From Dermatemys mawii (lineage: Eukaryota; Chordata; Testudines; Dermatemydidae): a DNA stretch of 64,000 nucleotides. The notes under the pieces were generated by a model. It saw nothing but the letters and a program-made list of their open reading frames with translations. It searched no databases and was not told the DNA's origin. The translations under genes and the position numbers were made by a program. Within the stretch, counting starts at the first letter, position 1. Each line of letters starts with the position of its first letter. The stretch lies in assembly GCA_007922305.1 (NCBI GenBank), contig ML677358.1:10046576-10110575 (forward strand), given 5' to 3'. Below, one piece after another: positions 49,620 to 61,681 of this stretch.

Positions 49620-52302
49620 GTTATCCCCATAGATTTTGGGTGGATGGGGGAGTGAGTACACGTACACCAGTGGAAGAGAGGAAAATCCTTGCCTGTAAGA
49701 GGATCCTGGCCTTTGATGCTCTTGAGGGTGAATAAAAGTTATAAATTAGGACTTTATAATGGAAGCTTCAATTTTAAAGGAGTTATTCATGTATTCCACT
49801 AGGCTTTATTAACTGAGTGTCAAGCTCATGTAAGAGGAGGTCTCCAGCATGAGAGCTGTGATGCTGGCTCCTCCTTCAGTAGTAAGTAGTAACTTTTCCA
49901 GTTTGGGGAACTTTGGCTCTTGCAGGAGTGGGCAAACATACTTCTGGCTCATCTCCATTATTTGTTAGTATATATACACATCAATTCCCATATCATATAT
50001 TTGAAATCTTCCATATAAAATATGCGTGGCCCACATTCCCCATGGTTTAAGGAGGAATATGACTTCACTGTGTTTATTTCTATCTGGACCAGATTCAACT
50101 CCAACTAAATCAAAGGAGATACCTCATAGTCTTGTCAGATTTGCATCAAGTTCCTGGTCATCAGCATAGTATATCTCACCTGAACTTTTCTTTACTACCA
50201 GTGGTATCTAAAATGTGTTCTAGCTTCATGAAATAAAACACAAAATGTGAGGACAGATTATTAGCTATGAAATATATGTGCTGACAGGTTAATTGTGAAT
50301 TGCAATTTGCTAAGGTAGTGAATCTATTAACTTCTAGGCTGCTGTTTATATTAAAAAAAAAAAAAAAATTTTATGCCTATAGAATGCCTCCTGGACACAA
50401 CCATAGTTGAAGAACTACCATGTCCTTCCAGTTGTTTGGACTGCTGGTAATTAGAGCCTGGCGAAGCTGTCAATGGCTGTTGACAAATACATTACAACGA
50501 AGTTAAGGTAAGTGAAAGTTACTTAAAATAAATCCAATCTTTGCCCAGTATTGGTGTTTCACTTGAGAAGAATGTGCTAGCAGGGATACATACAATCTCT
50601 GACAATGTTCCCAGAAGCACCTCAAGGTGGAAATTTGCAAATAGTTCTACTGTAGAATGTAATGAGAAGCTGCAGGGCTTTCAATTATCCCATCTAGTCT
50701 GTCTCTTTGCAACTTGACTGACAGCTAATTATGCTGGTGCCATTTTTTTGGAAGTGGAATTTAATCTCCCACATGGAAAGCAAATCAATCTGCCCATCCA
50801 CTGCAGCTGAGGCATATTTTGGCTCGACTCTAATTTATTCTCCTAAGCCTAAGAAGGCTAGTCATTTCAAGGTACAAAAATATCAAATTTCCTCTCTTAG
50901 CCAGGCTGGTGTAAAAGTGTGGAAGAGTTGGGATTTCTCAGGCTACGCTGTGAAGTGTTGTCACTATTTGTGTTAGAAAACAGCAATATCATCTCCCCTT
51001 GATTCCTATTTGTGAAATCCAGTAGAGAACAAAGGCATTGATGAGCCAGTTGCTAGTGATAATGGTTAAACATGAGTTGTGGAGGCATTAAGTTGGATTC
51101 TATGGAGGAATGAACTAAATCTCTGAAGAGCAGAACACAAAAAGGGAATTGGTGGCAATTTTCAAGTCTTTTAGTCAGTGTGCACTAGTCTGGTTCCCAC
51201 TGGGTTTCATACCAGGATATAAACACAATCCTTCTACTTACCTGCACTCTTCAGGCCTATCAATTATGCTGTTTCCTCTGACTTGCTGTTACTACTTTAG
51301 GTATTATTGCTGTCTGTAAAACTGTAGGGCAGAATATCTGACTAGCTGCTGCCGACTATGGGCCTGATTCTCATAAGTACTCAGTACCCACAACTCCCCT
51401 GAATGTCATATTTCAGGCTAGCAGAGCTCTTTTGCGCCTACTGCTTCTAGAACCTGGGGCTCCACAACATCAGCTGTTATTAACAAATGCAAGAAAATGG
51501 AAACTATTCTTTCTGAAATCTTTAGATATTTGGCTTACTAAGGAAGCCCCACAGCACTTCAGCCAATACCAGGTTCCTTTATTTTGTCTAACCTGTTACT
51601 CTTCAGCAGAAATTCTTCTGAGTTCCTAAAATAATTCCCAGGCTCACTAGACACATACAATGGTTATAGGAAGTTTACAGGCAAAGAAATTGTCCCCGGT
51701 AATCATATCTGAACATGTTTTGCTCCAAAACAATGGGTCAGATCCCAAGCTCAGTAATATGTCTGTGAATACAGAGTAATTCTATTGATTTCTGTCTAGT
51801 ATGGTCATGCTTAGCCATGCTACACAATCTGCAATCTGGCATACATTTTCAGACCAAAACAATACTGTATCAGGGTACACATTTAAAGTAGAATAACAGG
51901 AAAAGAAAGTGCTACTACTATGTATATTGTGGCCAGGTTATCCTTGCTTCCACAACCTTAATTTTTGCATTTTGTTTTTCAAATTTAACTGGGCAAGCTC
52001 CATTTATCCCCTCCCTCCCACCCCCGCAAAAAAACACATTCAGGCAGGACCAAGTATGGAAAGCGTCAGACCGAAAAGTGAGTGTTTTCATAAGATTGTT
52101 TTTAATGTGCCTGTCACATGAATGTTTCAGAACAGGTTAAAAAGGAAACTGTTATGCAACCTTAACTATGGCACTTACTATTAATTCTGTCTGAAACCCT
52201 TTTATAATGGATCTGATTCTTCACTCTGTTTTTAACTCTGGTGTAACTCCATGAACTTTCTACATTGTGCAAGAGAGCTAATTTTATTGCTGACTTTAGT
52301 TA
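49620..52302. other. Intergenic, nothing firm
   Basis: No gene recognised. Contains an A16 tract (50353-50368), a strong donor-like aagGTAAGTG at 50507, and palindromic repeat pieces at 51360-51425 (gggcctgattctcataagtactcag) and 52209-52253. Confidence 0.4.
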
Positions 52303-52375
52303 GCATGCATCAAAGTAAGTGACTTTAGATATTCCCTGCAGGGGAATATCTAAAGTCACTTACTTTGATGCATGC
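52303..52375. repeat. 34-bp perfect inverted repeat with 5-nt loop
   Basis: Arm 52303-52336 starts gcatgcatcaaagtaagtga and ends atattccc; arm 52342-52375 is its exact reverse complement, beginning gggaatatc and ending gatgcatgc. Loop tgcag (52337-52341). Every base of the 34-bp stem pairs. Complementarity stops abruptly beyond the ends. Confidence 0.97.
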
Positions 52376-52687
52376 ATGTTTTTTTAGAAATTACAGCCTA
52401 CTATCCTTCCAAAGGCTTGCCCATTCTATGCTGTAAGCCCGCTGTAATGCAGCCATGCAATGATTTCCCATTTACACTGACATTGAGACCTATCAGTTGG
52501 CCAGTTTTTGTAAATGCAAATGGATTAACATTGGATTAGAGTGGGAGTGCACTGGACACCAACTGTGTAGAGGCTGGAAGACAGCAACTCGGATGCTTGT
52601 TGAGTTAAAAACTGTCCTTTAAAATATTAAGTAATAAAATTACCAAATCAGTTTTAACTATTTAGAGTTTGTTCGGCCTCTTTCAAA
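52376..52687. other. Intergenic, nothing recognised
   Basis: Short unique-looking spacer between the inverted repeat and the MITE. Confidence 0.5.
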
Positions 52688-52821
52688 TAGGGTGACCAGA
52701 CAGCAAGTGTGAGAAACTGGGACCCGGAGTGGGGTAGGGTGGGGTTTAATAGGTACCTATGTAAGAAAAAGCCCCAAATACCTGGACTGTCCCTATAAAA
52801 TCGGGACATCTGGTCACCCTA
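52688..52821 (-). mobile_element. hAT-type MITE, copy 3
   Basis: Starts tagggtgaccagacag and ends atctggtcaccctA (52821), flanked by ctttcaaa (52680-52687) and atttcaaa (52822-52829), 7 of 8 matching. It is the reverse orientation of copies 1 and 2: 'caagtgtgagaaactgggac' corresponds to the complement of their 'cgatttttcacacttgc' end, and 'gtccctataaaatcgggac' to their start. A purine-rich gggtagggtgggg interior replaces their C-tract. Confidence 0.88.
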
Positions 52822-52914
52822 ATTTCAAATGGGCTGATCATTTTTATTGATATGACTTAGAATAAATTCATGGAACAGGAAAGATCTAGAATAGTTGATA
52901 CAAAAGAGCACACA

Positions 52915-52990
52915 CCTCAGTACTGCCCCCTCTGAAATCAAAGTCAAAATTCCTAATGACTTCAATGAGTGCAACATCAGGTTCCGTAAT
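52915..52990. repeat. Short palindromic repeat fragment
   Basis: 'gaaatcaaagtcaaaattcctaatgacttcaatgagtgcaacatcaggttc' has the aatgacttcaatgag core. Confidence 0.4.
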
Positions 52991-53044
52991 TAGGATTAGT
53001 TGGAGGGAAGTAAAGAAAAGGGAAAATTTAGGCTAAAGAAACCT

Positions 53045-53155
53045 CCTGTGAGGGGAAATCTATCCACCCATGGAATTGTCTGCCAAGGAAAGTAGTGGAA
53101 AATGTGTTATCTGGGACTTTTATTAAAGCAGACAAAACAATGAAAAATGTTTTCT
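53045..53155 (+). mobile_element. CR1 3' fragment
   Basis: 'cccatggaattgtctgccaaggaaagtagtggaaaatgtgttatctgggacttttattaaagcagacaaaaca' corresponds to the CR1 tail region (WNxLPxEVV...). Too short for domains. Confidence 0.5.
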
Positions 53156-53179
53156 GTTCATATGGAGATGGGCCATTTG

Positions 53180-54247
53180 CCTATTAGAACTTTTTCCACT
53201 GTAATTCACAACGGGCCAGTTTATGATTCCCATTCTCATGATGAGGAGTACCTGACTTCACAAACAGTTGCACTGAAATCAACAGGACTGCTTGTGGAGA
53301 ACTCATTGTAAGTATATTAGATGCTAAGCCAAGGACAAACTAGCCTTTTTAATTTGAATTGTATTTCAGTTTGTTCAACAAACAGAAAAACATGTACTTG
53401 CCTTGATGTTGTGGAAGTAATAGTATATATTGGTTCAACACTTCGGGGAAGGGGGCAATGGGGAGAGTATTTTAAGCAGTTTTGAAACTATCTGAATTGT
53501 AACTGAAGTTGAAGGTGCTGAATAAAAACATTTGTGTTTTTCAGTGACCATGACCCTTTGGAAATGACATTTGCTCTAAAATCAGTTAACAATTCTGGTG
53601 TTAAACGTTACATTATATTATAAACTGCAAATAAGACTGTGGATGTTGTAAACATCAAGTTGCACAAACGTTTTGATGTATACATCTCAGCTGTGTTAAG
53701 AGAAGTCACAGATATACCTAAAGTCCATGCAAACCACACTGACAAATTCAGCTTACTCCTCTGCAGCAAAACAACTAAATCAAATGTATTTTATGCTTTC
53801 TTATTTTTCAATCCTTTGAGTGACATCTAGTGGAGTTTGTGCAAAATGCAGTTCTAGAATTCATAATGGTTAAACTAATGTGACTGCAGTAAATGAAACA
53901 TTTTATTCAAATCCTACACCATTCTAAGTGATTTTTTCACTTCTACTTTCAATCTTTTTCCTTCAGGAATGTGTGGCATGACACGGTTAAGGAAAGATAA
54001 GACAAACTTTCAACTCTCTCTCTCTGGCTAAACTTATTATCTACTTTATTCTCTCCCTCCTCCCCCCAAGAAAATCAGACAGCCCCACTGAGGCTGTTAT
54101 TGCTTAATTATTTCTTATCTGAAAACTTATCTATTCTTCCTGCACCTTCTAACACTTCTATATAATTGTCACTGTGTGCTTGTAATTCCAATCTCAACAG
54201 AGGTTATGTGACCATAAATCAGACATACCTGATGATTACTCAAAATC
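53180..54247. other. Intergenic, nothing firm
   Basis: A palindromic fragment is possible at 53215-53290 (ctgacttcacaaacagttgcactgaaatcaacaggactgcttgtgg). No gene recognised. Confidence 0.4.
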
Positions 54248-54327
54248 AGATTCTGAACAGGATTGGATTTTGAGTTCACTGAAGTCAGTAGCAGTCATTC
54301 TATCAATGGGCTTTGGATCAGGCCAGA
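54248..54327. repeat. Short palindromic dispersed repeat
   Basis: 'agattctgaacaggattggattttgagttcactgaagtcag ... catcaatgggctttggatcaggcc', halves roughly complementary. Confidence 0.45.
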
Positions 54328-55184
54328 ATGAATATGAAGGAATCTGTTTCATCAGCAAATATAATTTTCTGAACAAGAGTAAACTTACATTTTCTATCTA
54401 GAAGATAGACAGAATGAGCACAAGGGATAGCAGTCCTGTGAAATACAGTGTAGGTTTCCTATAACTTTTTAAATTTCTCCCCACTCCCAAAGTACAAACA
54501 AGTGACTGCTGTAAAGTAAGACTGTTTACACAGATCTGATTTGGGCTGCATGAACAATATGGCAACCAAATGCAAACTGGGCTAATAATACAAGAATTCA
54601 TCTGTATTTGGGAAACACAAAACCCCTTCCATAAAACAGGCTACTATTAGCTCTCACGAGTTAATCTGGATCCTATATAACAAGTTTTATAATCCAGGAC
54701 AAAGGATTAACATGTCTTCAAATATACCTTCACATACCTTCAAAATATATGGGAACAGTGTGGGGGGCTTCAAAAATTATAACAGCATGCTTTGGTTGAC
54801 ATATTAGTGATAACTAAATGTCTATGGACTTTCAAGCTAAAAGAACAATGAAGTCAGGTACTGCATGGAACACTTTTGAAGCACCTACCAGAAAATGAGA
54901 ACACTTACTTCAATTTACAAATTCCTCATTTTCCAAAGTGTGGCGCACACACCAGTGCAGTTAAGTCAATCGGAACTGCAGGTATTCAGCACCTCTGGGC
55001 ACCAGGTTTTAGGTATTCTGGTTTGGATTCTGGATGGAAGTCCAGTGCATTTTATCAACCATTCCATCCCCCCAAATGGTCAAGGTGCATCAAACAAAGG
55101 ATTAAAAAATAATTCAAACACACCAATTGTAACAGTTCAAACATTTTACTAAATCAATTCACACAAATTCCAAATTGCAAATAT
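54328..55184. other. Intergenic, end of the desert next to MACROH2A1
   Basis: No gene or clear repeat. Overlapping 78- and 85-aa frames at 54876-55152 lack motifs. Confidence 0.45.
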
Positions 55185-55703
55185 AATTAAGGACAACAGA
55201 GTTTTATTTTGTTTTTTCCCCCAATTCATCATTAAGACAATAAACAAATTAATTTTGTAGCATGTGTTCTTTTTTTTTTAAAAAAATGAAAGGAACGCCA
55301 CGCGATGTATTGATAAAGCACCACAACACAGTTACAAAATAGGGTCTGCCGGTTTCTTCCACAAGTAAAAGACTACAGACTGCTAACAACTTTCTGCATC
55401 AATCCAAACTTCATTAAAATAAAATTATAAAATCTCCTAGATTACACTAAAAATTAGACGATGCCTGGAATACAGTGCATTAACAGCAGTAATGCCAACT
55501 ATCATCAGTGCCAACATAAAAACATTTTAGAAAGTAAAAAACCACCCAAAGAAAAACAAACAAAAAAACAACCTTTATTCCCCTATATGAGCAAAATTTA
55601 AAATAAGGGGTGCTCTGCCTCACAATGAATTAAGGACTGGGGACGGAGGAATGGGGGCGGAGGGGAGAATGTGTAGGAGGGCTGGTACTGTAGCTTTCTA
55701 GGC
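55185..55703 (-). other. MACROH2A1: MACROH2A1 3' untranslated region (approximate)
   Basis: Sequence downstream of the MACROH2A1 stop on the minus strand. The far end is inferred from a poly(A) signal at 55203-55208 followed by A/C-rich sequence; the total of about 0.5 kb fits a short 3' UTR. It contains A- and T-rich tracts (for example 55269-55286) and no recognised transposon. A second possible AATAAA (plus-strand tttatt) lies at 55574-55579 and would give a much shorter UTR. The true cleavage site cannot be fixed from sequence alone. Confidence 0.6.
55203..55208 (-). promoter_or_regulatory. MACROH2A1: Candidate poly(A) signal AATAAA of MACROH2A1
   Basis: Plus-strand tttatt reads AATAAA on the minus strand, about 495 bases after the stop codon. 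It is the most distal of the two canonical signals in the UTR, and beyond it recognisable UTR-like sequence gives way to intergenic DNA. Choice over the 55574 signal is a judgement. Confidence 0.5.
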
Positions 55704-55916
<213 letters not shown>

Positions 55917-56194
55917 CTAGTCCTTCGCAACTGGCAAACAATATCTGCAAAGTCTTTTTTATGTAGTGTGGTAATTAAACGTCCAAAGTAACAGTGTGCG
56001 TGTTCCAAATGGAATTTAGGTTTTAACACTTTTTGAGCTATTTAGACAAAGAACTCAAATGCACTAGTAATTAAAAACACGTTTGTGGAGGAAAATACTC
56101 CTAAAACAATAATCCTTTGCACTTTCATCCAAATATCTTGAATCTCTCTCCACACCTTAATGAATTAAGCTTCAGAAGACGCAAGTGAAGAAGT

Positions 56195-56335
56195 TATTTA
56201 TTATCTCCATTTAACAGATGGATACACTGAGTCACACAGATGCCAAAGGATTTGAGCAAAGCTGTTTGTGTAGAAAGATAATTGCAGGTCCAGGAACAAA
56301 ACCCTGTATTGTGACTCCCAGTCCCTTGTGAGAAT
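56195..56335 (-). repeat. MIR-like SINE
   Basis: 'tatttattatctccatttaacagatggatacactgagtcacacagatgccaaaggatttgagcaaagctg ... caggaacaaaaccctgtattgtgactcccagtccc' follows the MIR core order (cattttacagatgaggaaactgaggcacag ... aaggtcacac ... gaacccaggtctcctgactcc). It lies in the MACROH2A1 last intron, on the same strand as the gene. Confidence 0.65.
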
Positions 56336-57264
56336 TTCAGAGTGATGTTTAAGTGGTATAAAGGTTACTTGCTATACTTTTTGCCTGCCAAATAGGAGGC
56401 CTAATGAGGCCCCTCTGAAATTCAGAGTTAAAACCATATAAGCTACACTGTGGGAGAAGGTTATAAATGAGAGAGACTTGGTCACCTAAATTAAACATTA
56501 CCTCTTATCTTGTCTCCTAAATTTTATAATTACTGTAGTAGTAGGGCTGAAAATGCCCAGTTTTCAAAAAACTCATGGAAAGCAGCATCAAAACCATTCT
56601 CTACTTGGGTGACTCTCTGATAGGCGAAAGGGGCTTGGACGGCTGAAGCCGAGGAAATTCGAACCTTCTGCATCAAGTTTGTTGAATTTGGTCCACGGTC
56701 TCCTAATGTAAACACAGTTGTGCATAGTAACTATGCAGCAGCTGGATTAATCAGATGAGACAGGTGACAGAAGACATGAAGAAGTAAAGAAAGGAGCTGA
56801 GTGGAATGGAGGAAATATTTTTAAAGATTTACACGACACAGAAAACTGTAAAAATTATACTGACCAGCCACAGGTGTTTAATACTTTACACTAGAATTTT
56901 CCTACAGATTTCAAACAAATGTTTTGCCCCACTCCAGGTCACATCCTCTTCCATATGTCTGGATTCCAGTTCAACCCAATCTATTTTATGAAAGCTATTT
57001 GGCTCTGTAAAAATCTTGTAAAATCTCCCATCTCAAAACAAAACAAAAATGCAACCACCTAGTTACATTGCAGCAGTCAGATAAGAGATCTGAATGTTGG
57101 CTGTGCTGACAATATGTGACAAGTCTTTTGCACATCTTATTCGGAAATATACACAAAAAGCCACTCACATTTTAAGCTCCACTGGAAACAGTTGGCTCAA
57201 CCCAGGAGAATGTCTCTGCAACCTTCTGGGCTCTACAGATTTGGAAGGCCATGTAGGCTAGTTA

Positions 57265-57307
57265 CACAACAGATCAACACACACTGAAGAAATGCTGATC
57301 TGTTGTG
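57265..57307. repeat. 12-bp perfect inverted repeat
   Basis: cacaacagatca (57265-57276) and tgatctgttgtg (57296-57307), 19-nt loop. Confidence 0.85.
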
Positions 57308-57954
57308 AAACACCGAGGTGGGGTACAGCTTTGGAGGAATGAGAGCATGCAAAAAGAACTCTCCACCTCCTATCTCAGCGTCTTTTACCCTTCCCCACTG
57401 GAACCAGAGACTGCAGGAGCTTCTATCGCTGTAAAGCCAAAGCAGCCCCAATCATGTCTACAAAAGGGGGAGGCAGGACATGGGCCTCGGTGATTATGGG
57501 AGTATCTGTCCTATCCTGATTATTGGAGAGGTGTGGGTGGGCTCACAACACTGCTGGAGAGAGCATGGGCCATTGAGCACAAAAGTTAGGGTTTCCTTCA
57601 TTCTGACTGTTTCGTTTCAGAGAAACATCTGGGCCTCCTCTCATTCCTAACCATCAGCCCCACAGCTGCCACCATGAAGTTATTGCCACTTCTGGGAAAA
57701 GCATCTACAGCTGCATTACTTCCTTTCCTGACAGGCAGATTAAAGATTGAGGCACTTTGGTAATTATAAGGCCCTCATTTACTGTGGTTGCTAAGAGAGG
57801 GTAGATGGATTGTGGGGAGGCAGCGTAACTAGCAGAGAGGCCTCTAGACTGAGAGTCTGTGGACCATCAGTGACTAGTAGCTACAGAGGCTGCTTTCTGT
57901 TGTACCAGACATGCATTATAGGGAACAACAGTACTTGGTACATGGAAAAAGACA

Positions 57955-58105
57955 ATGGCTAAAATTTTCAAAATTGCCACTACTTTCAATCATTTAGGCT
58001 CTTACACTCTTTTGCCTTTTGGAAAATATTAGGAAAGGGTCAAAAACCTGCACCATTAAAAATTTTGCCACTGACTTTAATGAGAATAGGATTAGGCCCT
58101 AAGGA
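57955..58105. repeat. Palindromic repeat group, tandem pair
   Basis: 'aaattttcaaaattgccactactttcaatcatttaggctc ... ttttggaaaatatt' followed by 'ggtcaaaaacctgcaccatt ... ccactgactttaatgagaataggattaggccct'; two fragments of the palindromic class side by side. Confidence 0.4.
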
Positions 58106-58789
58106 GACAAGGTTGTTTTTTCACCCCAAGAAAGTTTTATATAGTACAATTTTTATTTTTTTTAAGCCACTCTTGCATTAAAGCAAAGAGAATGCTTACA
58201 TTATAATTAGGCTTGGCAGAATTAGAATTTGATTTTTTAATAATTTCAATGTATAATATGTATGTTTATTTTAGGCATCTTTTTCAATTTTTATGGATTC
58301 AAATTTTTACAGTTGTGCAAAATTATGGGTTATAAGATACCCCACCCAATTTAAATGTTCACAGTTGTAGGAAATTATGAGGGACAATGGTCAGTCAATA
58401 ATTATTTAGTGATGGTAGATGTTGAAATTCAAAAAGTTTAAGTTTTATAACTATTAACACACAAATTGTCAACATCCTATGTCAAAATATACAAAATAAC
58501 TAGCCTTAAATCAAACTCTAAAGTTCTCAAGCAGCATTTTTCTTATTCTGCCTATCTATAAATTTCAGTTACCATCAATGGAAATTGTTTTGGTCGGTTT
58601 GTGTGTGTAGAGTGAAATCGAAGGGTTACTGATATTTACCAACAAAAATCTAATACTTCCTAGCTTAATTGTGATATTAGAGTTACTGAGATACTCACCT
58701 TCAAGTAACAGGGGAATACCACACTCCTTACTTACAAACTGCACAGCAGTGTTGGGAATTAGTTACTGTTTGTCCAGCACTTTGAAGAT

Positions 58790-58865
58790 ATAGGGCCAAA
58801 TTCACCCCTGGCATTAACAGGTGCTACATCACTTAGCATTGGATTATACCCGCATTGATTCTAGC
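58790..58865. repeat. Short palindromic repeat fragment
   Basis: 'agggccaaattcacccctggcattaacaggtgctacatcac ... cccgcattgattc' matches the class style. Confidence 0.35.
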
Positions 58866-59520
58866 CAATAAATACTGTTTTATTCTCTCTCTTATTATAT
58901 GCTGGAAGGAGTAGGAAAGCCAGAAGACAAAGGCAGTTGCCTGTGTCACGTACCACATATTACACACAATACCTAATCATAAAATATATTCTAACAGACA
59001 CTGTGTGGTTGTGCTGTATATATTGGGATATTGGACAAGCTGCCTATAGTAAACTTGGGATATTTCAACTGAAATTGCACATGCTGTTCCTCTCCTATCA
59101 GAACAGGTTTCCTACAGCTAATTTAGCTGTTGTAGAGAGGTGTGTCCCTATATAAGAACAACCCAATGGTGGCGCACAGCTGTCACAGGAGCTCTCATAC
59201 CCCTTACCCTCCCTACTGCTGGCTTAGCAAAGAAAAGGGCATGTGGCCAGTATGCCCCTGTACTCCATCACTCCCCAGCTCCTTCTCTGGTCCCTTGTGG
59301 GTGTTTCAGCTGGATATAAATTAGAGAGGACTTCAGGCTGTTTCTATTACAGGGGTGTAGCAGGGGGACTTATGCAGACTAGCACCAGGAGCAAAGGAGT
59401 GTGATAGGATGTAAAACTTTTGGCATGCCCCAGGGATCCTGTTGCATCCCACCCCAATGGTGTCCCAATTAGATGCCAAGAGAGAAAACAGTCAGGGTTC
59501 TGGAGGCTTAATTTCCAGGA

Positions 59521-59683
59521 TTAAGAGAGCTCCATGATTAGATTGTAAACTCTACTTAGATTTAAACTCTTGGGGGGAGGGTTGTTTTGTTTGGTGTTTG
59601 TATGGTGCCTAGCACTATGGGTCCGGGTCCATGACTGGAGCGTGTAAGTGCTGTGGTAACACAAATAAATAATAATAAACAGG
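59521..59683 (+). mobile_element. tRNA-type SINE, 3' part
   Basis: 'attgtaaactctacttagatttaaactcttgggggg ... gtttgtatggtgcctagcactatgggtccgggtccatgactgg ... gtgctgtggtaacacaaataaataataataaac' is the 3' half and (TAA)n tail of the same turtle SINE type as 40079-40330. Head not found. Confidence 0.65.
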
Positions 59684-60059
59684 AAGGCATTTATGTCTGC
59701 AAGCTGACTGAATGCAAGGGAGTTCATTTAGGGTCAGCATGTTAGAAAGAACAAAGAAAGACCCGGGGTGTGAGATGCTGACCAGAGACCAGTTTAGGAG
59801 CTTTCAGGGAAAACAGGAATTACTTCTATAGCTTTGCACTATTTGTATTTTGAGCTTACTTCTTGTAAAACTGCAGTTTGAGATTTTTGCCAAACTGGTG
59901 TCAATACACATTAAAGTAAGAGCCCCTGGAATAAAACCCCATTCAGAAGGGATGACTTTGTATTCACACTGAATCTCTAGTGAACTTCTCTCCCTCACGG
60001 TTCTCCACAGGGCCATGCTACGTGAGCTTTAAGCCACCTTTGCTCAGCACCCCCTAACT

Positions 60060-60430
60060 TGTGCTCTCTGCAGGTTGGCTGTAGCTAAGCATCTGACAGC
60101 AACAAGCAAGCGATTTTATTTTCCCCCTTAAGTAAAAAATGATTTATTGTAACTGCCCACACATAATCCCATTCCTCAGTCATAAAAGAGAACGAAGCTG
60201 TTTATGTGGGTTTATTGGGTGATGTCTGTTTGGCAGATGTCTGTACCAGAACAGCTGTGTGCATGTGCGGCCTCTGGCGTCTGTTGTCCTTAAAAGTTTT
60301 ATTTATTTTTAAAAAAACTTTTTACTTTATAAAACAACAGTAGAGACAGAATGAATATATGCTCCTTCATAGAAATTAATTACATTCTGCTTACCCACTT
60401 TAATTAAAGAAAACACCTAAGTATTTATAT
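60060..60430. other. Candidate conserved intronic element
   Basis: Repeat-free stretch in the MACROH2A1 last intron with 'aagcgattttattttcccccttaagtaaaaaatgatttattg', 'gtcataaaagagaacg', 'gtgggtttattgggtgatgtctg', 'ggcgtctgttgtcc', and 'gaaattaattacattctgcttacccactttaattaaag'. These are clustered TAAT/AATTA and forkhead-like (gtttatt) motifs plus retained CpG. Candidate intronic enhancer, inference. Confidence 0.35.
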
Positions 60431-60439
60431 CTCCCATGT

Positions 60440-60520
60440 TCTAAAGGCTGCAATCCCCAACGTTCTCATTGGCTTCAGTGAGAATTACATGCACATACCA
60501 ATAGAACAGACCCCAAAAAC
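60440..60520. repeat. Short palindromic repeat fragment
   Basis: 'ggctgcaatccccaacgttctcattggcttcagtgagaattacatgcac' contains the ttggcttcagtgagaa core of the class. Confidence 0.4.
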
Positions 60521-60650
60521 TTGTCCGTGAGACAGAGAGGCTCCCAACTGAATGTCAATGGAATGATTATTTGGGATTTCATTCTATTCAACAGCAATAC
60601 ACTCCTTGTTACAATAGCTTCTGTAAGTCATCCAGTTGAGAAAAAAATAT

Positions 60651-60852
60651 ACATAAGAACCTAAGAATGGCCCTACTGGGTCAGACCAAGGGTCCATCTA
60701 GCCCAGTATCCTGTCTTCCAACAGTGGCCAATGTCAGGGGTCCAAAATGAACAGAACAGGTAATCATCAAGTGCATTGTGTGAAGAAATACTTCCTTTTG
60801 TTTGTTTTAAATCTACTGCGTATTAATTTCATTTGGTGACCCAAATGTTCTG
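60651..60852 (-). mobile_element. CR1 LINE 3' fragment
   Basis: 'acataagaacctaagaatggccctactgggtcagaccaagggtccatctagcccagtatcctgtcttccaacagtggccaatg', then, after an internal deletion, 'gtgtgaagaaatacttccttttgtttgttttaaa' and 'ttaatttcatttggtgaccc'. This is the complement of the CR1 3' UTR and ORF2 tail of a common turtle subfamily, as I remember it. About 190 bp between the two parts is missing. Confidence 0.75.
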
Positions 60853-61149
60853 TTTTGTAATGACTGCCATGTCGAGGAGTACACTTTGCATAAACATTGT
60901 TCTCTACAAAGTGTCCTTGAAGCTGCATAATGTTACATCCCCTTAAAGTGACATATGCCAACATTCTTTCTGTATAAGTTATTAACTTGTATTTTTAAAT
61001 GATAGGGATAATTTACATTTTATAGTGCAAATTATCCCAAAGGATCAAACAGGGCTTTATACTGTATGAAGGATATTCAGGAATCAATTCCCCACTAAAA
61101 TAGAGCCTTGAGGGGTGAGGTGAGGTGGAGGAGGGGGAAGATAAGGGGA

Positions 61150-61288
61150 AGTGTCCCAGAGCCTGAGCTCCAGCCCAAGCCCAAAAATCTACATTGAAAT
61201 TTTATAGCCCCACATCCTGAGCCCAGGAGCCCAAATCAGCTGGCATGGATCAGCCTCGGGTGTCTTATTGCCGTGTAGACATAGTCTA
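61150..61288. mobile_element. MITE half copy ('gtgtagacat' terminus)
   Basis: Ends 'ctggcatggatcagcctcgggtgtcttattgccgtgtagacatagtcta', preceded by 'agagcctgagctccagcccaagccc' and 'ctgagcccaggagccc'. From memory this is one half of a long palindromic turtle MITE; the other half is absent. It ends 395 bp from the penultimate exon. Confidence 0.6.
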
Positions 61289-61681
61289 AGTATTGGGGTT
61301 CAAACACCTCGGGTAACACTAAGCCATGTCTTGTTGCTATCATACGACATATCTACAGGTAGGACTAACTACACATTAAATCTTGTTAAGATAGATTCCT
61401 TTTCTTCATGTTTATTTTTCAAGTTTTTGTTTATTAAAATGTGTTAATTTTAAATATTTTAATACTCATAAAAACGCATTTTATTCACTTTCACATAGTT
61501 GTGTACTTTATGATTCTGCAAGGGCAATTTCATTAAAGAGCTCTGAATTGAGTGGGTGAACAAGAATAAATCAATACTGCAGCAATGGACGTTATGCCCA
61601 CTTAAGGACTGGAGGATGTGGGGTTGCATTAGAAAATCTCACCTACAACAAGATAGGTAATAGGTTTGCATGACAACCTTA

